A stretch of DNA of 64,000 nucleotides. Origin: Agriotes lineatus. Taxonomy: Eukaryota > Arthropoda > Insecta > Coleoptera > Elateridae. This document shows, piece after piece, positions 47,367 to 59,160 of this stretch. The notes beneath the pieces are model-generated. The model was not told the origin of the DNA, searched no databases, and saw nothing but the letters and a program-made list of their open reading frames with translations. Each line of letters opens with the position of its first letter. Within the stretch, counting starts at the first letter, position 1. The position numbers and the translations under genes are program-made. Location of the stretch: assembly GCA_940337035.1 (NCBI GenBank), contig OW679197.1, forward strand, positions 37,764,466 to 37,828,465, read 5' to 3'.

Positions 47367-47829
47367 TTATTCAAGGTCAAAGGTCACAGAAATAAGTTTT
47401 TCGCAAATATCTCGCTTTCTATGGGTCGTATCACCAGTTCTTTTATCGGAGGTTATGCAAATTGCCTGCGACTTTTTGGCGTTTAATCTAAGACCATTAT
47501 TGCTAAACCAGACAGTAAGATTATGTAAATCCTCATTTATCTTACGAATAGCCATGTTTAAATTTGATACTTCCGTTGTTATATATATCTGAAGATCATC
47601 AGCGTACATATGTATCCGGCAGTGCAAGTGCTCCGTTTTTCGTGCCGGTGAGTGTATAAAAGTTACGCCTATGCATACTACGTTGTTTTACATTGAGCTC
47701 TTGGTATTTAACGTTACAGAAAAATCTTACGCAAGCGTTTTGTACTCGCTGTAGTTTAGTTTTGTTGTATTCTGTGAGATTTGGAAAATACCCAATTTTT
47801 TGAATAAATCTTGACATGAAGTTGTGCAT
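47367..47829 (-). pseudogene. Fragments of a second LINE in inverted order (thumb piece, then YADD palm piece)
   Basis: The minus frame from 47829 contains YNKTKLQRVQNACVRFFCNV, a segment that in CR1/Jockey LINEs lies well downstream of the RT palm. The frame from 47627 contains the palm motif HMYADDLQIYI and VWFSNNGLRLNAKKSQAI. Here the order on the coding strand is thumb first, palm second, the reverse of an intact LINE. So this is not a simple decayed copy; two fragments were joined, or a template switch occurred, beside the 3' end of the main LINE. Confidence 0.7.
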
Positions 47830-50428
47830 GGGACTCTCATGATTGCCCTAATAACTCTCTTTTGCGCTAGAAACACTCGTTTTGCATTCACCGCATTGTA
47901 CCAATAGAGAATACTGTATTGTAATACGCTTTGCACCGCTGCGAAGTAATAAACCCGTAATGCGTTGAGACTAAGGCTGTCCCGAAGGTACCTAACTGCA
48001 AAGCAAGCCGAGTTTAGTTTATTTACAATTTCGTCGATTTGGACAGACCATTTCAAATTTGAGTCAACAGAAACCCCTAGAAACTTAGTGACTTCAGATT
48101 GGTTGATTGATTTACCGCTCATTTTTACTAAAAGAGATTTGTCATTAAAGTCTTTAAAAGACAGTAAAGTAGTTTTTTTAGAGTTCAAAATTAAGTTATT
48201 ATTTCTACACCAATTTGTCATTTTATCGTTTATCTCAGACAAGCCACTTGACAGGTCGAGCAGATTATCTTTTGCAAGTATGCACGATGTGTCATCGGCA
48301 AACTGTATTAAGGCAGGGACTCGCAGATCTGTTGAGAGATCGTTTACAAAAATTATGAAAAGAAGAGGACCTAAAATTGATCCTTGAGGGACACCTTTTT
48401 TTAAACTAACTGCATCAGAAAAAACCACTGCACCACAGGTATTGGGGTCTGTACTTTTAATACAAATTTGCTGGGTTCTGTTTTCCAAATAAGAAGTGAA
48501 TAGATTTAAACAAAGTCCACGGATGCCGTAATGTTCTAGTTTTTGTAAGAGTAAGGCATGGTCTATTATTTCGAAGGCTTTGGATAGATCAAAAAAAATT
48601 CCAGAAACAAATTGTTTTCTATCGAGTTGTTGTATTATGGCATTTAGGGAATAGCACAACGCATCAGTAGTGGACTTCTGTGGCAAAAACCCATATTGGT
48701 TTGATGATATTAATTTGTTTTTTAAAAAGTAGGACAGCAGTCTGTTAAAAATTACTCTTTCATAGACCTTAGAGAAGATAGGCAACAACGAAATAGGTCT
48801 GTAGTTATCAGGAAGATCCTTCCTGCCTTTTTTTAATACTGGAATTACCTTTGAAGATTTTTATTTATCTGGAAAAATTCCAGTTTGTAAACATTCATTG
48901 ATAGCGTTGGCCAAAGCTACCGCAATTTTGTTGCCCACCCACTTAACAACCATAGGGGGTATATTATCCATGCCCGTGGAGAATTTTGGGGACAAGTTTT
49001 TAATGATACCCAAGATTTCGTGTTCATCTATAGGAAAGAGAAAGAAATTGAAATTTACAGCGGACCGGTTAAACTGTATTAAGCGGTTCTGGTTTGTAAT
49101 TATTTTATTTGAGTCAAACTGTGTCTTAAAAATGTCAGCAATGCCTTTTGGATCCGTAATAATTTGTTGATCGTTAAGTAGTTCAGTTACGTCCGTCGTA
49201 CTTTTGTTTTTTAAAGTTTTGTTAATTTGTTGCCAAACTGTTTTTGTTTTGTTCTTTGAATTTTGAATCATTTCATCATTTAACGCGATTCTGCTATCCC
49301 TTAAAAAGCTCCTGAAATTTCTTTTTTCTCTTTTATAGTGCTCAAGAATTTTAAGATCACTGGTTCTTTTATATAGCAAGAATAAATCTTTGATTCTTAA
49401 CGACCAATTTTTAATTTGAGTGTACTTAATTTGATTTTTGATTTTTGACTGCCAGTTAGATTGATTCGAGTTCTTTTTAGCGGAAAATTTATATCGAAAT
49501 AATATAGAAAGATCTCAAGAAACTTATTATATTTTTCATTCGAGCCACCCGCAGCAAAAACGTCCTGCCAAGTTTCCGAATCTAACTGATTGGCGAAATT
49601 GTTTAAATTGTTCTGGCTAAAATAACGTTTGTAGGTAAATATTGGTTTTTTCTGATCCGATTTTTTACTTAGATTACCATTATCTAAAGACAAAACTTGG
49701 GTGTAATGATCAGAAATGTGAGTCGCAATTATCTCACACTGTGGTGTACTTACAGTAAAATTTGAAAATATATTGTCTATTCTAGTAGCTGTATTTTTTG
49801 CCACTCGAGTCATGCCCTCCACGTGCGGTGATAAATTGTATGCAGCGAACAACTGTGTCAGTTCGCCTGCGCAACTGCTTGGACTCGCCTCGGATTCTGC
49901 AAAATTCAAATTGTAATCGCCACAGACAATAATTATTTTATTATTGCTAAAAATGTAGTCTAGTAAGGTATTCATTGTCTCTAAGAATATACCAACATCA
50001 CCAGATGGTGACCTGTATATGCAAACAACATTAAATATTTTATCATTTATCTTAAATTGGGCACAGCAGAACTCGCAGTGCTTATCAATAGGCTTAACAG
50101 GTACCTCTAGCTTTGTCGATTGAATTTCTTTATTTACAAAGATAGCAGTACCGCCACATTTAAAAAATATTCGACACGAATAACCCACTAGATTATAGTT
50201 ATCTAAACCATAAAACGACATTTCACTATTTTGTAGGTGATGTTCCGCCAAACACACAATATTAGGTTGCACCTCCTCTAATAAGATTGACAGTTCGTTA
50301 ACTTTACTACGCATACCACAGATATTTAGATTCATGACTTTGAAAACATCGTGCCTCTTTGCTAGATCGATAGTTCCCTCCGCTGCCGTTTCTGAAAAAA
50401 ACGCCTTACTTGAACGTTGGGGGGCCAC
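47727..50428 (-). pseudogene. Jockey/CR1-like LINE ORF2: endonuclease and reverse transcriptase, broken
   Basis: Reading on the minus strand: apurinic/apyrimidinic-like endonuclease with VMNLNICGM, CLAEHHL, CIYRSPSGD, VCGDYNLNF, TRIDNIFSN and SDHYTQVL (50340-49680). A frameshift at about 49390 and an in-frame TAA at about 48861 (after GIFPDK) lead to the RT: PISLLPIFSKVYERVI, NQYGFLPQKSTTDAL, FFDLSKAFEIIDH, KKGVPQGSILGPLLF, and the catalytic IQFADDTSC near 48300, followed by LNSKKTTLL and KFLGVSVDSNLKW. The frame ends at 47727 in altered sequence after SCQDLFKKLGIF. DLSKAFE has E where D is usual, a catalytic change. The protein nicks target DNA and copies its own RNA there. Confidence 0.92.
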
Positions 50429-50945
50429 ATGGCAGGATCCAGGGCTTTACGCAGATTATCTTGATTTATTTTTACCATAAACGAGGCATACAAGTCAGGC
50501 TTCTTTGAGTCATGTTTTTCACACACAGCTTCCGAGAACTGTTTTCTGATAAAGCCCTGTAGATTATCGGCTGTTGTTTCCGGCGATAACATGGATACAT
50601 GGAGAGCTGTTAATTTCGGAATCCCTGCGATGTTATTAGTAGGGGCACCGCTTCCAATAACAACTGGGAACCTCTTGGTATGTTTTTTATACGAAACAAA
50701 TTTAAAATCGTCCTTTTTTGAGGGGTGGATGTTGGTTAGTTTTTCATGGTTGTTTATTACTGGAGGTTTTGATTCTGATTTTCCTAGATTTATGATCTCA
50801 CTGTATTGAACTAAGGCTGCAGCTTGATGGACAGCTACAGCAACATCCGATTTAGTGATTTGTTGATTTTTTGTCACCTCGCCAGGTTGTTTCAGTTCAG
50901 TCTTTGTTACTCCTATTTTGGTAGGCTTTTCATTAATGGTTTTAT
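50362..50945 (-). pseudogene. LINE ORF1 C-terminal part, upstream of and overlapping ORF2
   Basis: Open from about 50945 after a stop, so the N-terminus is lost or frameshifted. It contains HVSMLSPETTADNLQGFIRK and YASFMVKINQDNLRKALDP, then MWPPNVQVRRFFQKRQRR, the RRM-like C-terminal pattern of ORF1 proteins of Jockey/CR1-type LINEs (a short strand, a helix, and a final W-P-x-x-V-x-V-R-x-F/Y). It overlaps the ORF2 start by about 66 bp in another frame. ORF1 protein binds LINE RNA. It shows that the LINE is present nearly to its 5' side. Confidence 0.75.
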
Positions 50946-51520
50946 TTATCCATACGATGACAAAGTGCGTCCTTCAATTTGGTCTTTCCACTGGTGAAAT
51001 GCTGGAAAGCTGAAGAAGAATTACTCCAATTCATTATTTCGAAACTTTAACCACACTTCCGCAAAGATCGGTTACGTCACCGCTGGCATCGGTAGGTCGG
51101 CACCACTCGGGTCAGAATATGCAGGGTTGCCAGACTGAATGCATGCGCGTTTTAAAAATATACTTTTGCAGAAACGGTTTCAGAATGTACCAGATTCGTA
51201 GAATTGTACCAGGTCTGGCAACGCTGCTAATATCAAGACGCCGCCCACAAGTGTAACTACACATAGACCAGGAGTTGATGTGTTTGACCTTGGGAAGTGT
51301 TCTGCTTTATTATAGAGTTATGATAGTACTTTAGGAATTATTAACGGGGTTAGTATCACTTTAGTGGAGGCGGACATTTGTGTGTGGGGCTTTAGCTTCA
51401 GTAGTTTGTTTTCAACGTCTACTTATATTGAAGTAAAACAAAAGGAGTATATAGAATTAATATACATATAAACAATGAAATTTTAGATAATAGTATATTA
51501 TGTTATTAGGAGCAAAAGTT
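50946..51520. other. Unassigned DNA, LINE 5' flank
   Basis: A G+C-richer stretch at 50990-51300 could hold the rest of the LINE 5' part, but no reading frame is recognisable. Confidence 0.35.
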
Positions 51521-51598
51521 ATACTTTATGTGGCGTGGCTGGACGGGTTATCTGCCGAGCTTGCGAGCCAGATAAGTACAGCCGAGCCACATAATAGC
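51521..51598. repeat. Palindrome G with CGAG/CGAG at the tip
   Basis: TTATCTGC-CGAG-C (51549-51560), loop TT, G-CGAG-CCAGATAA (51563-51575): TTATCTG pairs with CAGATAA and CGAG sits in direct orientation on both sides. Outer GTGG...GGCTG pairs with CAGCC...CCAC around CGTG and CGAG, a third diverged pair. A relative lies at 52100-52166. Confidence 0.75.
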
Positions 51599-51603
51599 TA
51601 TTT

Positions 51604-51724
51604 ATGCAACAAGTGCTAAAAGTCGATGTTTATGCACGAGACATGAAAATTATGAAACGAACCCGAAGGCTGAGTTTCATAACATGTCTCGTGCATAAAC
51701 GACTTTTAGCACTCGTTGCATACA
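51604..51724. repeat. Palindrome H, arms about 55 bp
   Basis: ATGCAACAAGTGCTAAAAGT pairs with ACTTTTAGCACTCGTTGCAT; TTTATGCACGAGACATG pairs with CATGTCTCGTGCATAAA. Tip: ATGAAA-CGAA ... TGAG-TTTCAT, so the tandem G.A opposition is kept although one closing pair is A-T. The following ACAATATTTTATCTACGA matches the flank of palindrome D. Confidence 0.8.
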
Positions 51725-52008
51725 ATATTTTATCTACGACCTTAATTTTACTGTTATTAATCCATAAATATCGATATAACAAAGGTTTGCATATCTCTAA
51801 TTTATGTCATAATAAACAGTAGCCATGCTGCGCGGGCGAATGTTTGCGAAGCCAGTACTGTCAAGGTCAGTTACAAAATGTAACTATTAATACTCCACAT
51901 CTGACTGTATTCATTACACAACGCTTTAATTATTTCAAAAAAACTTTACCTGTAACGCAAGAAGCAACTAGAATAACTTTACAACTTCACTTCCAGTTCG
52001 AAATATTA

Positions 52009-52318
52009 TCTGCCGCTGACGAGCGGCAGATAAAGTGTTTTAGATGCCACGGCAATGGAGTGACAGTTTTAGCATCATCAATCAAGCAGTATAAGGTTAC
52101 ATGTGACGTTGCTGGACGGGTTATCTGCCGAGCTTGCGACGCAGATAAGTACATCCGAGCCACATAAAGATACTTTTGCACCGAATAACATATATTTAGC
52201 ATTTTTCTTCAAACGTTTATAACAAACTCCGAAGAAAATTACTATATCTGCCGCTGATGAGCGGTAGATAAAGTCGTCAGCGGCAGATAATATTATCTGC
52301 CGCATGGCATTAAAGTGA
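52009..52318. repeat. Cluster of TTATCTGC-armed palindromes (I and two simpler ones)
   Basis: 52009-52036: TTATCTGCCGCT-GACG-AGCGGCAGATAA, a perfect hairpin. 52121-52148: TTATCTGC-CGAG-CTTG-CGAC-GCAGATAA, arms perfect, second tetranucleotide CGAC rather than CGAG. 52246-52318: TATCTGCCGCTGATGAGCGG-TAGATA, then CAGCGGCAGATAATATTATCTGCCGC. They are related to palindrome G through the TTATCTGC arm, so the arm sequence can be shared between members. Confidence 0.75.
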
Positions 52319-55066
52319 CAGTTTATTATCATCATCAATCCAGCAGGATAATGACACATTTTACTGCCGTTTGAAGAAAAACATTATTTCTGTTTAGAGT
52401 TCATACAGACGACTAGCAAAACACCTATCTTAAAAAGCCGTTAATAGAGATAATCGTTTAAAAAAGTTGTCATAAAGCATTCTGCAAGTTTGCTGTAGTA
52501 TACTGCGCTGGCTCTTATTCTAGTATTTTAAAAGTTTGAAAGTACGAGTAAAACATACCATTTGCTATACTGTTTCCAAGCAAAACTTTTTGTCGTTTTT
52601 CAACGCAAAGCTGTAAAGATTTTACCGAACTATCTCGAGTGGAAATGTCAAAACCCAATGAATAATTCACCGCGAAATTAGTAAAAGAATAAAGCCGAGT
52701 CGAACTTCCCGAATACTCTGCGGCGTAGGTACGTCAGAAGCCGTACATTTCCATCAAGTTTTTCCCCGAACGATCAAAACTAAAAACTCGGGGGATATCA
52801 CCTACAAAGAATTTAGGATCAAGTTTATATTCAAAACTCCCGATGTCACGGTTCGTAAACACCTCTGCGCCTTTTGAGTCCTGGAAAAGACCTGCGAGCC
52901 CCTCGGGATCCCCGGCTGACTCTCGTATGTAGCTATAACTTTACACGTATTCTGGGCCAAAGTTGTATAAATTTATTACATAACTCACCGTGTAGGCTAA
53001 AAATTTGAGAAATTGCGTCTTGCCGCTTGGCAGGCCTCATACAGGAGTGAAACTCAAAAAGCTAACAAACCGGATAAGAATTCTAATAAGTGCTGCATTT
53101 GAATGTTACTTAATGAAAAGCCAAGTTACCTGCAGGTGCCATAATTTATGCAAACAAAGCGAACTTTTACGTTATTAAAACAAGAAAACGAACAAGATAC
53201 AATTTTTGTTATTTAAACAGCACTGTTATTTATCGCCGCATTAATAAGAGGATGCGGAATGTTTTATTTTTGTAGGAATGCGAAATATTCTGAAATACCA
53301 TACACTGGCTTTAACATCTGACCTAATGAATTATTGCTAACTAATTAACTATGCCGTTTCCAGCATTCATGTCGATTTAACAGTATTTACCAGACGTTAA
53401 TTCCAATATTTACAATACACAACAGATAATGATTAATTAATAATTTTAATTTAGGGGGAAAAGATAAAACACCCTGGTTTATTTATGAAGGAATAATAAA
53501 TGTTTACTCTCTTCACGAGAAATTTATTCCCACATTTCATGTTTTGATTTGAACTAACTAAAATTTACAGGCAGCCTGTAAAAACTTCAGTAATGCCACT
53601 TCAATTTAGCAAAACTGACTATCATATTATCAGCTAAGATTAAAAATACAGCTCATTAGTTCGTTTAACTCTAAATAATATATAACAAACTGCAGTTTGT
53701 AACCTTAGCACCTAACGAAATTCAATTTGCGCATAAATACTAGACTTGGAATTTTTACTGCGCTAATACGTCACAATCAAAACTCGTGTCTCACGTACGC
53801 GTGGATTGTAAGTAAAGGACCTGACCCAGAGGTTGGGCGCATTTCCACTTAGCCTTCCTCCAAAAAATTGACACAAATAGTGAGGCCCAGGTGGTATATA
53901 ACCAGGAGGTTTGATCTGCTGCAGGCAATTCGATTCAGCGACCCGTCCAACAGTTCTAACTGGAAGAATCCCAGCTTCAGGCTCCCTCTGGGGCTTACCG
54001 AACCCATCCAGAAACTTAAGATGGACCCAACCTTTCCTACCATGTAGAACCTTTCTGAAACCGTTTCTTTGGCTGCCGATGTTTACCGGTAATAAGAAAC
54101 AAACTTGAATATTCTGTTTGGCTGCCTACGTTTACCGGTAACAACAAATATTCCCCCTAAAACCGTTATATCTGTATCTCTGGCTGAGGATGAAAGCCGC
54201 CCCTAACCCTAAATCATATTTGGGAAATATTCAAAGAAGTTACAACGAACGCACCATTTGCGACCTGTGAGGCGTTCCTCAGGACATTCCTGGCAAGAAA
54301 TAAGCAAGTGCACGACGCAGTTGTTATAAGGGCATTTACCTGTCCATCAGCGAGGTCCTGCTGTACCGCCAGACGCAAATTCCAGCTCCCACTCAGACTC
54401 CGAGGCAAGAGCAAATCCATGGCCTGAAGCCAGGCAAATTTGGCGTGCACCTCCGTATTTTGGCGAGGTAAGAATTTGGCTTTTGCATCACTCTGCGGCC
54501 CTCAAATATGATCCCGGAGATCGTCAAGTGCCAGTACTGCCTGATTCATCCTCTGAGAAAAACCACAAATTTAATAAAATTACTATCACACCGAAAATAG
54601 ACATCGTAGCCATCTTGTGCTAATGTTTGACTTCAGAATCGCCCATTCAAATCAGCACGCGACCAATGAGTACTCTTTGTACGCGACGCTAGTCAAATTT
54701 TAGCGACATCCTGGACGATACCAACTTCATGTCCATGTATGCTGGGCTGCAGATCCTCCAGGACCAACTTAACGTCCACCGTCCAGAATCAAATATTATT
54801 TATTATTTCAATACTGTGCACATACGTTATAACATTGAATCTAGTTTAAGACCTGACTTGTAATTATACATAACAATAGAAACTTTATAGCTAATGTGTT
54901 CTCTGTCTAGGCACTTGAGTTATGAATCGAACCTTGCCATCTGAACTACCCGGGACACAATTAAACTAAATTTCAAATGCACTAGGGTAAACTACCGGAA
55001 CATTACCAGTTTCCATGACAGTTTTTACATATGACGAAAAATAATGAAACAAACATCGGATAGACC
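52319..55066. repeat. Unassigned DNA with a short direct repeat at 54071-54148
   Basis: GGCTGCCGATGTTTACCGGT at 54071 recurs as GGCTGCCTACGTTTACCGGT at 54120, a partial tandem duplication with a 49-bp period. No gene is recognised elsewhere in the block. Confidence 0.45.
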
Positions 55067-55070
55067 AATG

Positions 55071-56503
55071 TGTAACGGTTTTAGCCCTCTGCTAATAAGG
55101 GCTAACGTATTTAATAAATTACCTTCGGGTAGCTTTCTCAGTCGGAGATAATTTGGTTCAGTCAGATATACACTAGGAAATTAGCAAACAAACACTAGGA
55201 TAATTTTAGACAGTTTAATTATAATGTTCAATATTTAGAAATATCGGTATTATTCATTAGAACCAAATACAATGTATTTTACAATAAATCCATTCTCCTC
55301 GGGCCGTCTTGCTTCGAAAAGCCTGGCTTCTACGCAACCCGTTGTACAGCGGTGTGTTCGGGACCCTGTTGCTTGTACCCTGGAAATTTCGAACGCGACG
55401 CCACTGGAGCTGTTGGATGAAATGCGGGTCTGGGTCCACTGCTGCCAACCGCTGCGTTCGAAACTCGGTCAGAAATGTCAAAATACAAGTGCAACTGCGA
55501 ACAGAAGTTAATTCGATTATGTTATGCTTTATGACTTACGACACCGCGATAGTGCTGCAAGTCCCGGTGATTCGGCGGTGTTGGTGTTTGTGTGGGATGC
55601 GACGGAACGGGAAGACGACGGCGTATTCCACCTGGGGGTCTCCTTCGTATCTTCGGCGCACGATAGGTTAAGATCGTTGCGGCGCTGTCGATCTCCGGTG
55701 TTGCGACGGGAAGATGCTTAGAACGGTGAGTACAATCCTGTAGTCAAACCGATATTAAATGCAATCTTAAAGGGGCCTTGAAGGTCGACTACGTGTCGGC
55801 CTTTAATAACATGAAATTTGATATGCTCGGGCCGGGCAAATTTTATGATAGTCGGCTGATTTATTTAGTATTACGAGATCGACATATGAAACGGCCTGGT
55901 TGTTAAACCCTCGTTTCGAATATGTCCTCCAGGAAATTTTGATCTAAATATTTGCCAACGTCCTCCAGGAAGTTTTGGTACAATTATTAGTTCAGGATTT
56001 TAACAGGTATTAGTTTAATCAGCAAAACGGTTTCCCCACGCGTGAGGCATCGCTTCTGAAGACTGATTCTTCAGGGAATGGGCTTAATTAAATGCTAGCT
56101 AGGAACATGGTCCCCAAGATTGGAGGCATCGGTTCGACTGCAGCTATGGGAAGATACTAATGGATATCGGGGTCCGAAGTATAGACGGGAAATTCTTTAA
56201 ACGGTCGGGCAGGAACAGGAAGGGAATGAAGGGAGGGAATGAATGCGAATGAATGTCTATGAAGGAAGTGCCCTGAGTGCCCCGCGAAGCAGCTTTTTAT
56301 GGGATTCGTGCTTCGTGCATCAAGCAACCACTTCGGGCATTCTAAGTGGGGGAGCAGCGCACTACGTGGAGCGGGGATCTCTTGATGACGTACTCGGCCG
56401 CGCAAGCGAAAAATTCAAACTTGTAACGTAGAAATCGCTAGGGGAAAACGCGCGAATTAATTTTAATTCACAAAAACGCGTTTCTGCTGGGCGAAACGTT
56501 ACA
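55071..56503 (+). mobile_element. Solo LTR, 1433 bp, with 4-bp target duplication
   Basis: It begins TGTAACGGTTTTAGCCC and ends GGGCGAAACGTTACA, so termini are TGTAACG...CGTTACA, a 7-bp perfect terminal inverted repeat with TG...CA. AATG precedes it (55067-55070) and follows it (56504-56507). No gag or pol lies next to it, so it is a solo LTR left by recombination. The TGTAACGG start and 4-bp duplication fit Gypsy. The open frames inside (for example 55309-55671) are LTR sequence, not genes. Strand is undetermined; + is nominal. Confidence 0.75.
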
Positions 56504-56507
56504 AATG

Positions 56508-58659
56508 TTTGGACCAATGTTTATTTTTTTTTTCTAAATACAATTGTTTAACTACGTATAACATTGGAATTAGTTATGCTTTATACGTAAATTCTTTGTT
56601 CGCTACAATACTAATTCTTCAGCAATTGTTAATTTCTAAAAATAGAAGAAACCGTTCACTTCAGAAAAATATTAAAGCGGTGGAAGGGTAATACGTTATT
56701 ATTAGAACTAATTTGAAACCATATAACAGCTCTGCAATAAGGTAAATGTTGTAGAAACGACTTGAATTAATTAGAAAATAAAATTACTTTAAAGGCATAT
56801 GAAACTAGTAGTTTTCTTATAGAGTCAAACTGTTATATCTATTGTATAAAGCGTCAACTTTAATACTAATTATACGCGATGGCGTATTTTGGCAATATAA
56901 AACGTAAGACCTTTCATGTGCAGCATTTTGAAAAGGAGAAAACATCTTTATTGGGGACCTAACTTGAATCTAGTATTAGATTTTATATTTTTGCCAAGGC
57001 TATATAGATAACAAAAAAAAACTAAATGAGGCAATTTTCATTAACGGAGGAGATATGCAAATACAGTGGGGGGCGGTAGTAGGTGTTTGGTGGCAGAACC
57101 TCTGCTTTCTGTACTGAAAAGTTATGTTTGAATGCTATAGGCTCGTTAGAAGCAGGGAAAGCTGTTAGGATATAAAGCCGATTTAAGACACCGATGCCAT
57201 AAGGAGTGTCCTACAGCTCAATGTAGAAGTGTACAAGGCAATTGTTGCACGCATGGAGGTGGCGTGGAAAGCCTCTCAATAGAATACAAGCTCTTTCTAG
57301 TTATGTGAATACTGCCCTAGTTGAGTAGGAATTTACTTCAATTCCTCAAATGCTTTGCCTGTTTCCAGCTTTACACAAAGTAAAGAACACGTAAAATAAA
57401 GAGAATAAAATATGTAAACCACTACTGATTTTAAGTTGCTCGGCGTTAGGTGTAGATGTAGTTACGAGAATTTTCAAAACAATGCTAGTGCAGATGCACT
57501 TCTGCGTACTAAATACCAACTCGCTGGTGATGCTACGTTAGCGGTCAAGGCAAAAAATCTACTGCGTATAATTTTGTGTGCAATGACGTAATCCATCACT
57601 TGCCTTAAACATTTGAATATTGAATAACAGGAAAAAGGTTTGGACGAAACCATTCACTGGAGTTGTAATTTAATTTACAAATAGTTTATATACAATTCAA
57701 AACAACGCAGATTACATAGATGTGTTTCATTTTCCAGTAAACACCAGATTAGGCTCTTGTTCGTAGAATTTTTTCTAGTGAGGTGTAAAACTCCTCCTGT
57801 GGAGTACGCAAAAAACGACGATGAATATCCTCGCAGCTCGCTGGAATGGTGACAGGAAGGGTACCTCGAGGATGTTTCAAGAGTCCCTTTTTCTTAATGC
57901 GATAAATGCCGAGTAACGGTCTACACGACCAATTGGCTGGAACTTAGAAACCGGCCACATGGTTGTCTACCAGCAAGTTGTAAAAGGAGACTCGTGTGGG
58001 TAAAACATTAAGCTTGCGCGCCGGTTATGCGGTAGGGATGGAAACTGCACGACCTCAAAGGCAATTTCTTTATAAGACGATCGATAGATATAGCGTTAAG
58101 CTAATGACTTTCAATAAAAGAGTCGTTTATAACACTAACAATTTGAATTTTAAATAAACTGTATTATATACCTTATACTACTTTCAGCATTTTTAAAACA
58201 ATATTTATCTAATGTCTAAACATATTTTGCGATAAAAATAATGTTTAAATCTATAAAGGCGTTGGGAGATGATTTAATGTCTATAGTCCTTCATAAACGT
58301 AGCTACTTCTTATAATCTTTATTTTTTATGAACCGATGGATACTTTGTAAACATAGATACTTTGTAAGGGCATGGCAGTTATCGAACTTCTGCAATTTAT
58401 AAGTTGTTTCGATACATACAAGTATATGATTTTAGAGTGTTGTTAATGTTGACATAAAATGTATTTGTCGATATGTCTAGAATTATATATTATTAAATAT
58501 GATATAGAACAGATAACTTATTAATTATGTCAGCTCCTTATTTGCACCAAATTTTTAATTATAGTCGTAGCATTCTTCTTAACACCATCCTGTGTTTCAC
58601 TTTTTGCAAGAATGGTAATATCATTATGTAATGAACGACTGCCGGGATAAAACCGTGTC
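56508..58659. other. Unassigned DNA
   Basis: No recognisable gene, inverted repeat or tandem array. Confidence 0.4.
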
Positions 58660-59160
58660 ACTATGGAGGCTCCCCCCGTTTCTTCCGCTTTTATAAGAGG
58701 CTTCATCAGGAGTGAAGCAAACGAGAGTGGTAACTCAACATGTCGACAAGCCAAAGGCGATACTCTTCTGCCGGTCGGAAAGAAAAAGGCGAAATGTATA
58801 GTCAAGAGTCGTCGCGGTTGAGTGAAGAGTGCAAGGGACGGGGTTTAGAAAGGTGACCTTTGTCTCAATTAAGATCAGAGAGGATATTTCTGCTGAAAAG
58901 GAATGGTGATTTTCTGATAATAGAAGTTTAATCCAAAAGGACCTGTAATAACGCTGGTGTTCAGAGATACGGATTTTAACAGAACGTTCTATTTCACTAG
59001 TGTACGAACCATTGCGAAAACAAGAAACTCTATAAACGCCTTTGGATGAGATGGTGTTCAACTTGTCCTTGAGCACTGAGGTGTTGTTTTCGAAGAAGCT
59101 TTCCAATGAGATGGGTGACTTGGTGGATATATAAATGCCTTACATCTAAACGTAAAATTA
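58660..59160 (-). pseudogene. Penelope-like element 3' relic: GIY-YIG domain
   Basis: The minus-strand frame from 59106 contains LKDKLNTISSKGVYRVSC, then RNGSYTSEIERSVKIRISEH and QRYYRS. This is the GIY-YIG pattern GVYxVxC...xYIGxTxRSVxxRIxEHQ in which YIG has become YTS, followed by HHSFSAEISSLI, the usual region after it in Penelope-like proteins. No RT is found upstream. A CTGATGA-type hammerhead-like core follows it on the same strand (58713-58670), as expected for such an element. Confidence 0.6.
58670..58713 (-). ncRNA. Strongly decayed hammerhead-like motif
   Basis: On the minus strand: CTC, CTGATGA (58709-58703), A, GCCTC / TTATAAAA / GCGG (stem II now imperfect), AA, GAAACGGGGG and GAG. 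The core heptamer and GAAACG are present, but stem II has a mismatch and two extra bases. Its location after a GIY-YIG relic is the main support. Confidence 0.3.

Noticed and set aside
47965..48387. 140-codon plus-strand open frame
   Set aside because: It is antisense to the LINE RT, whose motifs are unambiguous on the minus strand.
51987..52359. Open frames over the TTATCTGC palindromes
   Set aside because: Palindromic DNA gives similar frames on both strands (repeated SAAD/CRSS strings); not genes.
55257..55721. Several overlapping open frames on both strands
   Set aside because: They lie inside the solo LTR, overlap each other, and show no domain.
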